64,000 nt of DNA from Marinobacter bohaiensis (GCF_003258515.1 NZ_QGEH01000001.1:930001-994000), one strand, 5' to 3'; positions 1 through 8,482 are shown, numbered from the stretch's first letter. Notes: a model not told the origin generated them from the sequence alone. Translations and numbers: made by a program.

Positions 1-656
1 CCGTGTCCGAAGGCACGCATGCGGGCCATCCAGGCGCGTACCCGCGGAGCCTCCTTCAGCACCGGCTTGCCCGCCAGGTCCGCCACGAACCAGAGGCCGT
101 GGTAAGCGGAAAAATCCGCCACGCAGGGGCGGTCGCCGAACAGGAAATCCGCCTCCAGCCGTTTCTCCAGATCCTCGACGTGCGTCGCGACCCGGCGGCG
201 CGCCTGCTTGGGCCCCATGGCCGCCACCCGGGCCTGGCGCCCCATCTGGATGCGGTCCTTGAGAAACCGGTAGGTGTGCAGGATCGAGGTGCTGCGCACC
301 AGCTTGAACAGCAAACTGCCGCCGCTGGCCGACAGGACGCAGGCCAGGAACACTTCCAGATCCAGCGTTTGCACGAAGTCCTGCACCGGCTGTGGCTGGC
401 GATCTGGGTCCAGTTCGGAGCGTCCGCTCAGGTGCGTGATTTCCCGGGCGATGGTGCGGGTGTCACAGAACACATCGGCGCCCAACTGCGCCACCGGGAT
501 CTTGCGGTAGCCGGAGGCCAGTGGTGCCAGCTCCGGTCGCGGCGGCATTTCCTGCACATCCACCGCCTGCCACGGCAGCTCGGCGTAGCCCAGCATGGCG
601 CGGATTTTCTCGGAGAAGGGGGACAGGGCGTACTGGTGCAGGATCAGGTCAGACAT
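1..656 (-). CDS. Glutathione S-transferase family protein (C-terminus off the window)
   Basis: The frame is open from an ATG at 656 to the left edge, so about 218 residues are present and the C-terminus is missing. The N-terminal 80 residues look like a GST thioredoxin fold: MSDLILHQYALSPFSEKIR, then YRKIPVAQLGADVFCDTRTI, in which KIPV carries the cis-proline that contacts glutathione. The rest is an alpha-helical GST C-terminal domain with the familiar late motif DFSAYHGLWF. Such proteins conjugate or reduce substrates with glutathione in the cytoplasm; the substrate cannot be told. It is divergent from the monooxygenase gene at 879 with a 222-bp gap. The frame and family are clear, the exact subfamily is not. 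Confidence 0.85.
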   Translation of the reverse strand, partial: MSDLILHQYALSPFSEKIRAMLGYAELPWQAVDVQEMPPRPELAPLASGYRKIPVAQLGADVFCDTRTIAREITHLSGRSELDPDRQPQPVQDFVQTLDLEVFLACVLSASGGSLLFKLVRSTSILHTYRFLKDRIQMGRQARVAAMGPKQARRRVATHVEDLEKRLEADFLFGDRPCVADFSAYHGLWFVADLAGKPVLKEAPRVRAWMARMRAFGH

Positions 657-878
657 GGGGTCTCCGTGACAAAGACAGGGCTCTCGACCATACAGGCTGC
701 CTTCGCCACCGTCAGCCTCAATCGCCTGGCCGAGGGATTCTGGCCCGCAGGGCCAGGCATGATCAACGTCACCGGCGACTCGAGGTGGACGTCAAAAGCC
801 TGCGGCCAAGGCTGCTATAGTGGGCGGAAACTCAGGCCCACGGAGAGGCCGAATCGCTGATCAAGCAGGAGTAGAAAC

Positions 879-1181
879 ATGTACATCGCCATGAACCGTT
901 TCCGTATTGCACCGGGCAAGGAAGAGGCCTTCATCGAGATCTGGCGCAACCGGGAAACCTATCTCGACGAGGTGCCGGGCTTCCAGTCGTTCACGCTGCT
1001 GCAGGGACCCAGCTACGAGGATCACACGCTGTTCTCGTCCCACAGCGTGTGGGAGTCCGAGGAAGCCTTCGTCAACTGGACCAAGTCCGAGGCGTTCCGT
1101 AAGGCCCACGCCAACGCCAAGCCGGCCAAGGACATCTACCTGGGCCCACCCCAGTTCGAGGGCTTCCAGTCAGTCCTGTAA
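879..1181 (+). CDS. Antibiotic-biosynthesis-monooxygenase (ABM) fold protein, IsdG/HmoA-like
   Basis: A 100-residue protein, the normal length for a single ABM ferredoxin-like domain. N6, W67 and H77 sit at almost the same positions as the Asn-Trp-His triad of IsdG-type haem-degrading monooxygenases (N7, W67, H77 in IsdG, from memory), and the surrounding text (SVWESEEAFVNWTKSEAFRKAH) is typical of that group. A haem or porphyrin oxygenase role is therefore inferred, not shown; many ABM proteins have other substrates. An AGGAG lies upstream of the ATG. The gene stands alone, divergent from the GST gene, and its 3' end overlaps the convergent PaiB reading frame by 46 bp. No haem-uptake genes are nearby. 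Confidence 0.85.
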   Translation: MYIAMNRFRIAPGKEEAFIEIWRNRETYLDEVPGFQSFTLLQGPSYEDHTLFSSHSVWESEEAFVNWTKSEAFRKAHANAKPAKDIYLGPPQFEGFQSVL

Positions 1182-1837
1182 ATCGGTACACACTCAGCAT
1201 TGCCGTGCCGGGAAGTCTGTTCCCGGCACGGCACCTCCCGGCTGATGGCCGTGGCCGTTTCCCGCCCCTCACGACGTAACCCTTCTCTGACGCCCTCCCG
1301 ATTGCGCTCCGGCTGGTTCTGACTGGCCTTGGTGGCGCCTTCCAGGCGGTCGACGGTGATCTCCAGGCCGACCAGGGCGTTGGTCATTCGCTCGATGTAG
1401 TCCGCCGGGGCGTCATCCACCTGCCAGGCTTGCGGGCGCCCGCCTTCGTTGTCGTGGGTCAGTCGGTCCAGGTGTTGCCGCAGCCAGTCCCGATCCTGTA
1501 CCACCACGGCGTTTCCGTGGGCGTGGATGACCTGGTAGTTCCAGGTGGGCACGGCCTTGCCGGTTTCCTGCTTGGTGGCGTACCAGTTGGGGGAAATGTA
1601 GGCGTCGGGGCCGTGGAAGATCACCAACACGCGCGATGACCGCTGGAGCTGTTGCCACACCGGGTTGGCCCGCGCCACGTGGCACTGGAGATGGCCGGCG
1701 TCGTCCAGGTGAAAGGGCAGATGGTTGGCGACCGGCCCCTCCGGTCCCGAGGTGACCAGGGTGCCGAACCCGCGCTCACGGATCAGCGCCCGCATCCGCT
1801 GTTCATCCTGCTCGGCAAAGTGCTTGGGCACGTGCAT
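1136..1837 (-). CDS. PaiB-like FMN-binding protein with a C-terminal extension
   Basis: A 233-residue product starting at the ATG at 1837 (MHVPKHFAEQDEQRMRALI), a typical PaiB beginning; the frame extends further upstream but that part does not resemble the family. The split-barrel FMN-binding fold is recognisable from FGTLVTSGPEGPVANHLPF and PNWYATKQETGKAVPTWNYQ through to SQNQPERNREGV, where PaiB proteins normally end. In Bacillus PaiB affects sporulation and protease genes; in proteobacteria its role is unknown. About 40 further residues follow the conserved end, run through the hairpin at 1201-1233 and overlap the last 46 bp of the convergent ABM gene. The tail looks like read-through into non-coding DNA after loss of an earlier stop. 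Confidence 0.85.
   Translation of the reverse strand: MHVPKHFAEQDEQRMRALIRERGFGTLVTSGPEGPVANHLPFHLDDAGHLQCHVARANPVWQQLQRSSRVLVIFHGPDAYISPNWYATKQETGKAVPTWNYQVIHAHGNAVVVQDRDWLRQHLDRLTHDNEGGRPQAWQVDDAPADYIERMTNALVGLEITVDRLEGATKASQNQPERNREGVREGLRREGRETATAISREVPCREQTSRHGNAECVPIYRTDWKPSNWGGPR
1201..1233. terminator. Perfect 14-bp hairpin after the ABM gene
   Basis: Arms 1201-1214 and 1220-1233 are perfectly complementary (TGCCGTGCCGGGAA and its complement) around a 5-nt loop, 20 bp after the stop at 1181. No T-run follows on either strand, so it may stop transcription weakly, be Rho-assisted, or protect the mRNA 3' end. It lies inside the 3' extension of the convergent PaiB frame. Confidence 0.55.
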
Positions 1838-1928
1838 CGTCAACTCCCGGTTGATGGCTGACGGATCAGTATAGGCGGGCCGGGAGGCAGGATGAAGGTA
1901 CAGGCGGCGGGCGTGACGACCGGAACAG

Positions 1929-2927
1929 TCAGGCCGCCGCGCTGTGCCGGGCCAGGGTCTGGGAAGGGCGCTCGCCAAACAGCTGCTTGTAGTCGGACGA
2001 GAACTGGCTCAGGTGATAGAAGCCGTTGTAACCGGCGGCATCCGAGACCGACGGGGCGTCGCCGTTGCTGAGCATCCGCTTGACCCGGTTGAGCCGGGTG
2101 ACGCGCAGGAACTGCAGGGGGCTGATGCCCAGAATGCTCTCGAAGCTGTATTGCAGGGTGCGACGGCTGACGCAGGCCAGCTCGCACAGCTCCGCCATGG
2201 TGACCGGCAGGTCGCCGGCGTTTTCCACGTAATCCTTGATGCGCTCCACCACCGCCTTGCGATGCTGGTAGCTGGGCGCGACCGACGCGTTGGGGGTTTC
2301 CCGTTCCAGGGTTTCCAGCAGGGCCATCATCAGCAGGTCGTGGTGGATGCTGCCGTCCAGGTTGCCGGCGTCGGCCTGCACGATGCGGGTGATCAGGTAG
2401 CGCACGTTGCGCAGGGTTTCTTCCGGCAGGGTGAGCCGGGCCACGCGGCGGGCGTCTTCGGTGGAGATGGCCACGCCCTGCGAGTCGGCGGCGTCCAGCA
2501 GTGCCGTCTCCCGTACCACGATGCCCAGCATGTCAAAGCCGGCCGGGGTCACCAGTTCGAACTGGGTGCTGCCCGGGCGGCACAGGATGTCGGTGGCATC
2601 CAGCGTCTGGCCATTGACCCGGCAGTCCTGCCAGTTGCTGGGCAGCCCGAACCAGATGGCGTCGGGCCAGACCAGACACTGCTGGCGCAGGGCGTGGCTG
2701 CTGTGTTCGTTGTACACCTGCATGCCGTCCAGGTGCAGCTCGTCGATGCGGCCGTAGAAGCGTCCGGCGCTGAGCTGGTCGTATTCCTGATGCCAGTTGG
2801 TCAGGTTGTCGGCCTGTTCGTGGGCGTCATCCGTAATGGATGTGCACCGGGTTGGTGCGCTGCGCGGTTTTTTCTGGTGCACGATCGCCTCCGACGTTTC
2901 GGCCGATCTCTCCATCATGGTCGCCAT
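1929..2927 (-). CDS. eutR: AraC-family regulator, EutR-like (ethanolamine operon activator)
   Basis: A 332-residue AraC/XylS protein. The C-terminal hundred residues form the double helix-turn-helix domain: LPVTMAELCELACVSRRTLQYSF, then the family signature SVSDAAGYNGFYHLSQFSSDYKQLFGERPS. The N-terminal portion is a sensor domain of the EutR sort. It is divergent from eutB with a 168-bp shared intergenic region, so by position it should activate eutBC-eat in response to ethanolamine and cobalamin, as EutR does in enterobacteria. ATGs at 2927, 2918 and 2915 are possible; the one at 2918 has the better spacing from an AGGA, so the N-terminus may be three residues shorter. The frame is open much further upstream, but that part runs antisense through eutB. 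Confidence 0.85.
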   Translation of the reverse strand: MATMMERSAETSEAIVHQKKPRSAPTRCTSITDDAHEQADNLTNWHQEYDQLSAGRFYGRIDELHLDGMQVYNEHSSHALRQQCLVWPDAIWFGLPSNWQDCRVNGQTLDATDILCRPGSTQFELVTPAGFDMLGIVVRETALLDAADSQGVAISTEDARRVARLTLPEETLRNVRYLITRIVQADAGNLDGSIHHDLLMMALLETLERETPNASVAPSYQHRKAVVERIKDYVENAGDLPVTMAELCELACVSRRTLQYSFESILGISPLQFLRVTRLNRVKRMLSNGDAPSVSDAAGYNGFYHLSQFSSDYKQLFGERPSQTLARHSAAA

Positions 2928-3095
2928 ATCCTGCCTTTGCCACTGAGCTTTAGTGCCTAATCCCGTAGCACTTTCGTCTCGTTTCAGGTTTGCCAATTTT
3001 CGATAACCCGGCTCACGGGGCGGCGTTACAGTGGAATAACAGAGCAATATCCGTTCCCCGCGCCTGGCGTCGGGGCAGAAAAGGCAGGACCGCGT

Positions 3096-4502
3096 ATGCA
3101 ACAACGATACTCCTACACCCTGGGCGGCCGGACCTGGCGCTTCCGGAACCTGGCGGATCTGATGGCCAAGGCCACGCCGGCCCGGTCCGGAGACCGGCTG
3201 GCGGGCGTGATGGCGGACTCGGACGAAGAGCGGGTGGTGGCCCAGATGTGCCTGGCGGAGGTGCCGCTCAAGACCTTCCTGAACGAGGCCCTGGTGCCCT
3301 ACGAGGAGGACGAGATCACCCGGCTGATCCTGGACAGCCATGACCGCAGCGCCTTCGAACCGGTCAGCCACCTGACGGTGGGCGATTTCCGCAACTGGCT
3401 GCTGGGGGACGCGGCGTCCAGCGACATGTTGGCCCGCATCCGGCCCGGCCTGACCCCGGAGATGGTGGCCGCGGTCAGCAAGATCATGCGCAACCAGGAC
3501 CTCATTCTGGTCGCCCGCAAGTGTCGGGTGGAAACCGCGTTTCGCAACACCATTGGCCTGGAAGGGCGCCTGTCCACACGGCTGCAACCCAATCACCCCA
3601 CCGATGACGCCACCGGGATCGCCGCCAGCATCCTCGACGGCCTGCTCTACGGCAGCGGCGACGCGGTCATTGGCATCAACCCGGCCACCGACAACGTGGC
3701 CCAGGCCAAACAGCTGATGCAGCTGATGGACGAGGTGATCCGCAAGTACGAGATTCCCACCCAGTCCTGCGTACTGACCCATGTGACCAACACGCTGGAA
3801 GCGATCGAGCAGGGCGCGCCGGTGGATCTGGTGTTCCAGTCGATCGGTGGCACCGAGGCCACCAACCGCAGCTTCGGTTTCGGCCTGTCGACGCTGAAGG
3901 AAGCGCGGGACGCGGCACTGTCCCTCAATCGCGGCAGCGTCGGCCAGAACGTCATGTACTTCGAGACCGGGCAGGGCAGTGCGCTGTCCGCCAACGCCCA
4001 CCATGGCCTGGACCAGCAGACCTGCGAGGCGCGCAGCTACGCCGTGGCCCGCGAATTCAAACCGCTGCTGGTGAATACGGTGGTGGGCTTTATCGGCCCG
4101 GAATACCTATTCGACGGCAAGGAAATCATTCGCGCCGGACTGGAAGACCATTTCTGCGGCAAGTTGCTGGGCGTGCCCATGGGCTGCGACATCTGCTACA
4201 CCAACCACGCCGAGGCCGACCAGAACGACATGGACAACCTGCTGACCCTGCTGGGGGTGGCCGGTTGCACCTTCATCATGGGCATCCCGGGCTCCGACGA
4301 CATCATGCTCAACTACCAGACCACCTCCTTCCACGATGCCCTCTACGCCCGTCGCGTGCTGGGGCTGAGTCCGGCGCCAGAGTTCGAGGCCTGGCTGGAG
4401 CGCATGGGCGTGTTCGACGACGTGCGCCGCCACGAACCGGCGGCGACCCTGCCGGGTCTGTTCGGCCCCAGTCTCAAGCGCATTACCGGAGATGCGTCAT
4501 GA
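3096..4502 (+). CDS. eutB: Ethanolamine ammonia-lyase large subunit
   Basis: A 468-residue protein (family about 450-465). It is the catalytic TIM-barrel subunit of the adenosylcobalamin-dependent lyase that converts ethanolamine to acetaldehyde and ammonia. Conserved segments include GDAVIGINPATDN, QSIGGTEATNRSFGF, YFETGQGSALSANAHHG and GVPMGCDICYTNHAEADQNDMD. It begins the eutB-eutC-eat run, and eutC starts within its stop codon (ATGA overlap). I see neither a reactivase gene (eutA) nor microcompartment shell genes, so this is the short proteobacterial version in which ethanolamine serves as a nitrogen or carbon source in the free cytoplasm. Expression is probably controlled by the divergent AraC regulator. 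Confidence 0.97.
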   Translation: MQQRYSYTLGGRTWRFRNLADLMAKATPARSGDRLAGVMADSDEERVVAQMCLAEVPLKTFLNEALVPYEEDEITRLILDSHDRSAFEPVSHLTVGDFRNWLLGDAASSDMLARIRPGLTPEMVAAVSKIMRNQDLILVARKCRVETAFRNTIGLEGRLSTRLQPNHPTDDATGIAASILDGLLYGSGDAVIGINPATDNVAQAKQLMQLMDEVIRKYEIPTQSCVLTHVTNTLEAIEQGAPVDLVFQSIGGTEATNRSFGFGLSTLKEARDAALSLNRGSVGQNVMYFETGQGSALSANAHHGLDQQTCEARSYAVAREFKPLLVNTVVGFIGPEYLFDGKEIIRAGLEDHFCGKLLGVPMGCDICYTNHAEADQNDMDNLLTLLGVAGCTFIMGIPGSDDIMLNYQTTSFHDALYARRVLGLSPAPEFEAWLERMGVFDDVRRHEPAATLPGLFGPSLKRITGDAS

Positions 4503-5329
4503 GCGATCGCAACAAACCCCCGGTGATCGACAACCCCTGGCGCGCCCTGCGCCAGTACACGGACGCCCGTATTGGTCTGGGCCGCGCCGGCATCAGCCTG
4601 CCCACCTCGGAGATGCTCGAATTCCAGCTGGCCCATGCCCGCGCCCGGGATGCGGTGCACTTCCCGCTCGACGTGGATCGCTTGCTGGAGGAACTGGCGG
4701 CACTCGACAGCCCGCTGCTGAGCGGCGTGGCGCCGCTGCGGCTCCACAGCCAGGCCGATGACCGGGCGACGTACCTGCAGCGGCCCGACCTGGGGCGGGA
4801 GCTGTCTTCGGCGTCCAGCGAAAAACTGGCTGAACCCGATCTGGCCACGGACGGCTACGACCTGGCGCTGGTGGTGGTCGACGGCCTGTCTTCCTCGGCG
4901 GTGCAGGCCAACGCCGTGCCGTTTCTAAGTGCTTTCCTGCAGGACCTGGCGCAGGAGCGCGACGACTGGCGTCTGGCGCCGCTCACCGTGGTGGAGCAGG
5001 GCCGCGTGGCCATTGGCGATGCCGTGGGCGCGGCGCTCAAGGCCCGGGTGGTGGCGGTGCTGATCGGCGAGCGGCCCGGGCTCAGTTCGCCGGACAGCCT
5101 GGGGCTGTACCTCACCTGGAATCCGCGGCCCGGGCTCAACGACGCCGACCGCAACTGCGTGTCCAACGTGCGGCCCGCCGGGCTGCCGGTGGAGCAGGCG
5201 AGCCAGCGGCTGCTGTATCTATTGCGCGAAGCCTTCCGCCTGAAACTGTCGGGCGTGGGGCTCAAGGACCGTACCGAGGAAGTGGTGGTCGATGCTTCGT
5301 CGGATAACAGGAATTTCCTCACTCACTAA
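4499..5329 (+). CDS. eutC: Ethanolamine ammonia-lyase small subunit
   Basis: A 276-residue small subunit, close to the usual 260-300. The ATG at 4499 overlaps the eutB stop, implying translational coupling and matched amounts of the two subunits. Recognisable family text includes NPWRALRQYTDARIGLGRAGISLPT, GYDLALVVVDGLSSSAVQ, LIGERPGLSSPDSLGLYLTWNPRPGLNDADRNCVSNVRPAGL. EutC helps form the cobalamin-binding site at the EutB interface in the hexameric complex. An in-frame longer reading frame starts at 4265, but it would overlap eutB out of frame and is not expected to be used. Confidence 0.96.
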   Translation: MSDRNKPPVIDNPWRALRQYTDARIGLGRAGISLPTSEMLEFQLAHARARDAVHFPLDVDRLLEELAALDSPLLSGVAPLRLHSQADDRATYLQRPDLGRELSSASSEKLAEPDLATDGYDLALVVVDGLSSSAVQANAVPFLSAFLQDLAQERDDWRLAPLTVVEQGRVAIGDAVGAALKARVVAVLIGERPGLSSPDSLGLYLTWNPRPGLNDADRNCVSNVRPAGLPVEQASQRLLYLLREAFRLKLSGVGLKDRTEEVVVDASSDNRNFLTH

Positions 5330-5391
5330 AACCATAACGATTCAAAAAACCACAACGATTCCATAAAACGAAGGCTCTTCTGGAGAACGCA

Positions 5392-6834
5392 ATGACGACA
5401 CACAACGTGGATGACGAGTACCTGGCCAAGCGCCAGTTAAAAAAGGGAACCGCCGGCTGGGTGCTGCTGGCGGGGCTGGGGGTGTCCTATGTGATTTCCG
5501 GCGATTTCGCCGGCTGGAACTTCGGGATCGGTGAGGCTGGCTGGGGCGGGTTTGCCGTGGCCATGGCGCTGATGGCGCTGATGTACTTCGCGCTGGTGCT
5601 GTCCCTGGCGGAGATGTCCGCCGCGATTCCCGCGGCCGGCGGCGGCTACAGCTTCGCCCGCCATGCCATGGGGGCGACCGGCGGCTATCTGACCGGGCTG
5701 GCGGTGCTGATCGAGTACGCCCTGGCGCCGGCGGCCATCGTGATCTTTATCGGCGCCGCCGTGGAAGAGCTGCTCGGGGTGAACGGGCCCTGGGTCTACG
5801 CCCTGTTCTACGCCGTATTCGTGGGCATTCACCTGGCCGGCGTCGGCGAGGCGCTCAAGGTGATGATGGTGATCAGCGGCCTGGCGGTGTTCGCCATCCT
5901 GGCCACGGCGATTGCGCTGGTGGGGGATTTCGATGCCGCCAACCTGTTCGACATCGCCCCGTCGGCAGCGTCCGGCGCCAGCGAATTCCTGCCGTTCGGC
6001 TGGTATGGCGTGTGGGCGGCGCTGCCGTTCGCCATGTGGCTGTTCCTGGCGGTGGAAGGCGTGCCCCTGGCGGCTGAGGAATCCAAGAACCCGGCCCGGG
6101 ACATGCCCAAGGGCATCATCGGCGCCATGGTGTTCCTGCTGTTCACCGCCGTGCTGGTGGTCTTCCTGCTGGCGGGTGCCGCCGGTGCGGAGATGATCGG
6201 CGCCAGTGGCGTGCCGCTGGTGGACGCCCTGAAAGCCACGGATCAGGCGACCCTGGCCACGGTGATCAACGTGCTGGGGCTGGCCGGCCTGATCGCCTCG
6301 TTCTTCTCGATCATCTTCGGCTACAGCCGCCTGGTGTTCGCCCTGTCCCGGGCCGGCTACCTGCCCAAGGCCCTGTCCCTGACCAGTAAGCGCAAGGCGC
6401 CGGTGTGGGCCCTGGTGGTGCCGGGCGTATTCGGTTTCCTGGTGTCGCTGACCGGCGAGGGCGACCTGATCCTGGGTATGGCGGTGGTTGGTGCCACCAT
6501 CTCCTACGCGTTAATGGCCGGCAGTCACATCCTGCTGCGCCTGCGCCAGCCGCACCTGGCGCGCCCCTATAAGACGCCGGGTGGCATGGTCACGTCGGTG
6601 ATTGCGCTGGTGCTGTCCCTGGTCGCCATGACCGGCGTCTACGCCTTCGACCCGCGGGCGTTCAACTACACCATCGTGCTGTTCGTGATCGGCGCGGTGT
6701 ACTACTTCGCCTACGGCAAGAACCACCTGGTGGCCAAGACCGCCGAGGAAGAGCTGGCCCTGGTGCTGGATGCCGAGCATTCGCTGGATGATGAGGACGA
6801 GGCGTCCACGGAAGCGCGGCCTGCCCAGGCCTGA
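5392..6834 (+). CDS. eat: Ethanolamine permease, APC superfamily
   Basis: A 480-residue, roughly 12-helix amino acid/polyamine/organocation transporter. The N-terminal GTAGWVLLAGLGVSYVISGDFAGWNFG and the following hydrophobic helices are characteristic of Eat-type ethanolamine permeases; an acidic C-terminal tail (EHSLDDEDEA) lies in the cytoplasm. It is 62 bp after eutC with its own GGAGA ribosome site, and the operon ends in the strong terminator just downstream. Its job is to bring ethanolamine across the inner membrane for EutBC. The short eutC-eat spacer is AT-rich and contains two near-direct repeats around AACGATTC, of unknown meaning. Confidence 0.93.
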   Translation: MTTHNVDDEYLAKRQLKKGTAGWVLLAGLGVSYVISGDFAGWNFGIGEAGWGGFAVAMALMALMYFALVLSLAEMSAAIPAAGGGYSFARHAMGATGGYLTGLAVLIEYALAPAAIVIFIGAAVEELLGVNGPWVYALFYAVFVGIHLAGVGEALKVMMVISGLAVFAILATAIALVGDFDAANLFDIAPSAASGASEFLPFGWYGVWAALPFAMWLFLAVEGVPLAAEESKNPARDMPKGIIGAMVFLLFTAVLVVFLLAGAAGAEMIGASGVPLVDALKATDQATLATVINVLGLAGLIASFFSIIFGYSRLVFALSRAGYLPKALSLTSKRKAPVWALVVPGVFGFLVSLTGEGDLILGMAVVGATISYALMAGSHILLRLRQPHLARPYKTPGGMVTSVIALVLSLVAMTGVYAFDPRAFNYTIVLFVIGAVYYFAYGKNHLVAKTAEEELALVLDAEHSLDDEDEASTEARPAQA

Positions 6835-6851
6835 TTCGAAAGAGGGTAAAG

Positions 6852-6884
6852 AAAAGGCCGGCAGGGAAACCTGCCGGCCTTTTT
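6852..6884 (+). terminator. Intrinsic terminator of the eut operon
   Basis: Perfect 14-bp stem, arms 6852-6865 and 6870-6883, around a GAAA tetraloop. A-rich on the left arm and T-rich on the right, so it can act on both strands; it closes eutBC-eat 17 bp after the stop codon. Confidence 0.93.
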
Positions 6885-6896
6885 GTTTGGGGCGTC

Positions 6897-7010
6897 ATGT
6901 AGCCGAAGCTTCAGCTTCGGAGAACCCGCAAGGGTTCCCTGTGTCGGGATAAACCCGTGACCATCGGCCGTCCCGTCGGGGCGGCTCGGAAGCTAAAACG
7001 TCCGCTACAT
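6897..7010. repeat. REP/BIME-like palindromic intergenic element, copy A
   Basis: Starts ATGTAGCCGAAGCTTCAGC and continues TTCGGAG, which folds into a hairpin (CCGAAGCT/AGCTTCGG). It ends CGTCCGCTACAT, so the outer 7 bp (ATGTAGC/GCTACAT) are inverted. Between them lie further small stems (for example AACCC-GCAA-GGGTT). The opening 26-bp unit recurs in both orientations at 34589-34743. It sits between the converging eut operon and efflux operon. This fits REP-type repeats spread by RAYT transposases, which I do not see in the window. Confidence 0.7.
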
Positions 7011-7033
7011 AGACATCGCGGACGAGTCGCGGC

Positions 7034-8482
7034 TCAAGCCGGTCCGTCCGACGCCGCCGGTGCTTTTGACGCGGTGGCCTGTTCGCTTTTCCCGGGTGCG
7101 CCCGCCAGTGCCCGATACAGATTCACCATGGCCAACACCGATGCGGTCCGGCCCTGTTCCAGGGCGTTCTCGCTGTCCAGTTGCTCGCGTTCGGCATCCA
7201 GCACTTCGAAGTAGCCGATGTAACCCTGCTCATAGCGGGTGCGGGCCAGTTCGGCGGCCTCGCGGGCCGCCCGGGCGCTGGCTTGCAGGCGCTCGGTGCG
7301 CTCCTGGGCGCGGGCGTAGCGGACCAGGCGGTTCTCGGTTTCCTCCAGCGCGTCGAGAATGGCCTGGCGGTAGTTGGCCAGGGCCGCCTGGGCGTCCGCA
7401 TCCGCGGCGTCGATCCGTGAGCGGACGCGGCCAAAGTTGAGGAACGACCAGTCGATGCCCAGGCCCACGGCCCGGGACTCGGCGCCGGCACTGAACAGAT
7501 CGCCGCCGTCCACCGCCACGCTGCCCAGCAGGGCGTCGAGGCTGAAGCGCGGGTACAGATCCGCGGTGGCGACGCCAATGTCCGCCGTCGCGGCCGCCAA
7601 CTGGCGCTCCGCGGCCAGGATGTCCGGCCGGCGGCGCAGCACGTCGCCCGGCGTCCCCGCAGGAATCAGCGGCAGGGCGGACGGCAGCGGTTCGGCTTCG
7701 GACAGCCGTGGGATCAGCTCACCGGGTGCCCGGCCAGACAGCACGGCGATGCGATGCATCCGCACCCGCACGTCCGCTTCCAGTTGCGGCAGGGCCGCGC
7801 GGGTGCGCTCCAGTTGGGCTTCGGCGCGGCGTTCGTCGAAGCGGGTGCTGCGACCGGCGTCCAGGCGTGAGCGCACGATGTCGAGGGACTCGCGCTGGAT
7901 GCGGACGTTGTTGCGGGCGACGTCCAGCTGCTGCTGCAGGCCGCGCAGCTCGAAGTAGCTGGCGGCCACCTCGCCGGCGAGCGAGACGCGCAGGGCGTCC
8001 AGCTCGGCGCCGGCCGCCTGCAGGCGCGCGGCCTGGGCTTCGCTGGCCCGGCGCAGACGCCCGAACAGGTCCAGCTCCCAGCTGGCGTTGGCGCTGACGC
8101 GATAGACGTCCACGTCGGCGTCACCGGTATCGGCCGATGTGCGCTCCGCTTCCGCCAGATGCTGGGAGCGGGCGGAGGCGCTGGCGCCGATGGTGGGCAT
8201 CCGGTCGGCCCGGGCGCCGCGCAGCAGGGCGTCGGCGCGCTCGAAGCGGGCCAGGGCGGCCTGCAGGGTCTGGTTGTCGGTCATGACGTCGTCGATCAGG
8301 TCCGCCAGTACCGGATCGTTGAACCCACCCCAGAAGCGAGCTTCGTCCGCGGCGGAGAAGGGCGCGCTGTCGCGCGCCTCGCTGAACTGCTCCGGCGCCT
8401 GCACATCCGGCGCCTGATAGTCGGGGCCGACGGCGCACCCTGCCAGCAGCAGGGGCGCCAGGGCCAGGTAACGTTTACGCAT
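7034..8482 (-). CDS. Outer-membrane efflux lipoprotein, NodT/OprM family
   Basis: A 482-residue TolC-like channel. The N-terminus MRKRYLALAPLLLAGC is a lipoprotein signal with lipobox LAGC (Cys16), followed by AVGPDYQAPDVQAPEQF, the usual opening of NodT-family factors. Two OEP repeats follow with long heptad helices; the second contains LLRRRPDILAAERQLAAATADIGVATADLYPRFSLDALLG-type family text. It is the third gene of the adaptor-pump-channel operon, and its start overlaps the pump stop by 8 bp, so it is translationally coupled. It provides the exit duct across the outer membrane, and might also serve the partnerless RND pump at 27-30 kb (inference). Confidence 0.94.
   Translation of the reverse strand: MRKRYLALAPLLLAGCAVGPDYQAPDVQAPEQFSEARDSAPFSAADEARFWGGFNDPVLADLIDDVMTDNQTLQAALARFERADALLRGARADRMPTIGASASARSQHLAEAERTSADTGDADVDVYRVSANASWELDLFGRLRRASEAQAARLQAAGAELDALRVSLAGEVAASYFELRGLQQQLDVARNNVRIQRESLDIVRSRLDAGRSTRFDERRAEAQLERTRAALPQLEADVRVRMHRIAVLSGRAPGELIPRLSEAEPLPSALPLIPAGTPGDVLRRRPDILAAERQLAAATADIGVATADLYPRFSLDALLGSVAVDGGDLFSAGAESRAVGLGIDWSFLNFGRVRSRIDAADADAQAALANYRQAILDALEETENRLVRYARAQERTERLQASARAAREAAELARTRYEQGYIGYFEVLDAEREQLDSENALEQGRTASVLAMVNLYRALAGAPGKSEQATASKAPAASDGPA

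Noticed and set aside
1..860. 285-codon plus-strand frame at the left edge
   Set aside because: Antisense to the GST gene, which has recognisable GST motifs on the minus strand.
2928..4004. N-terminal extension of the EutR-like frame to 691 residues
   Set aside because: The added 359 residues run antisense to eutB and do not resemble any protein; normal AraC length starts at about 2927.
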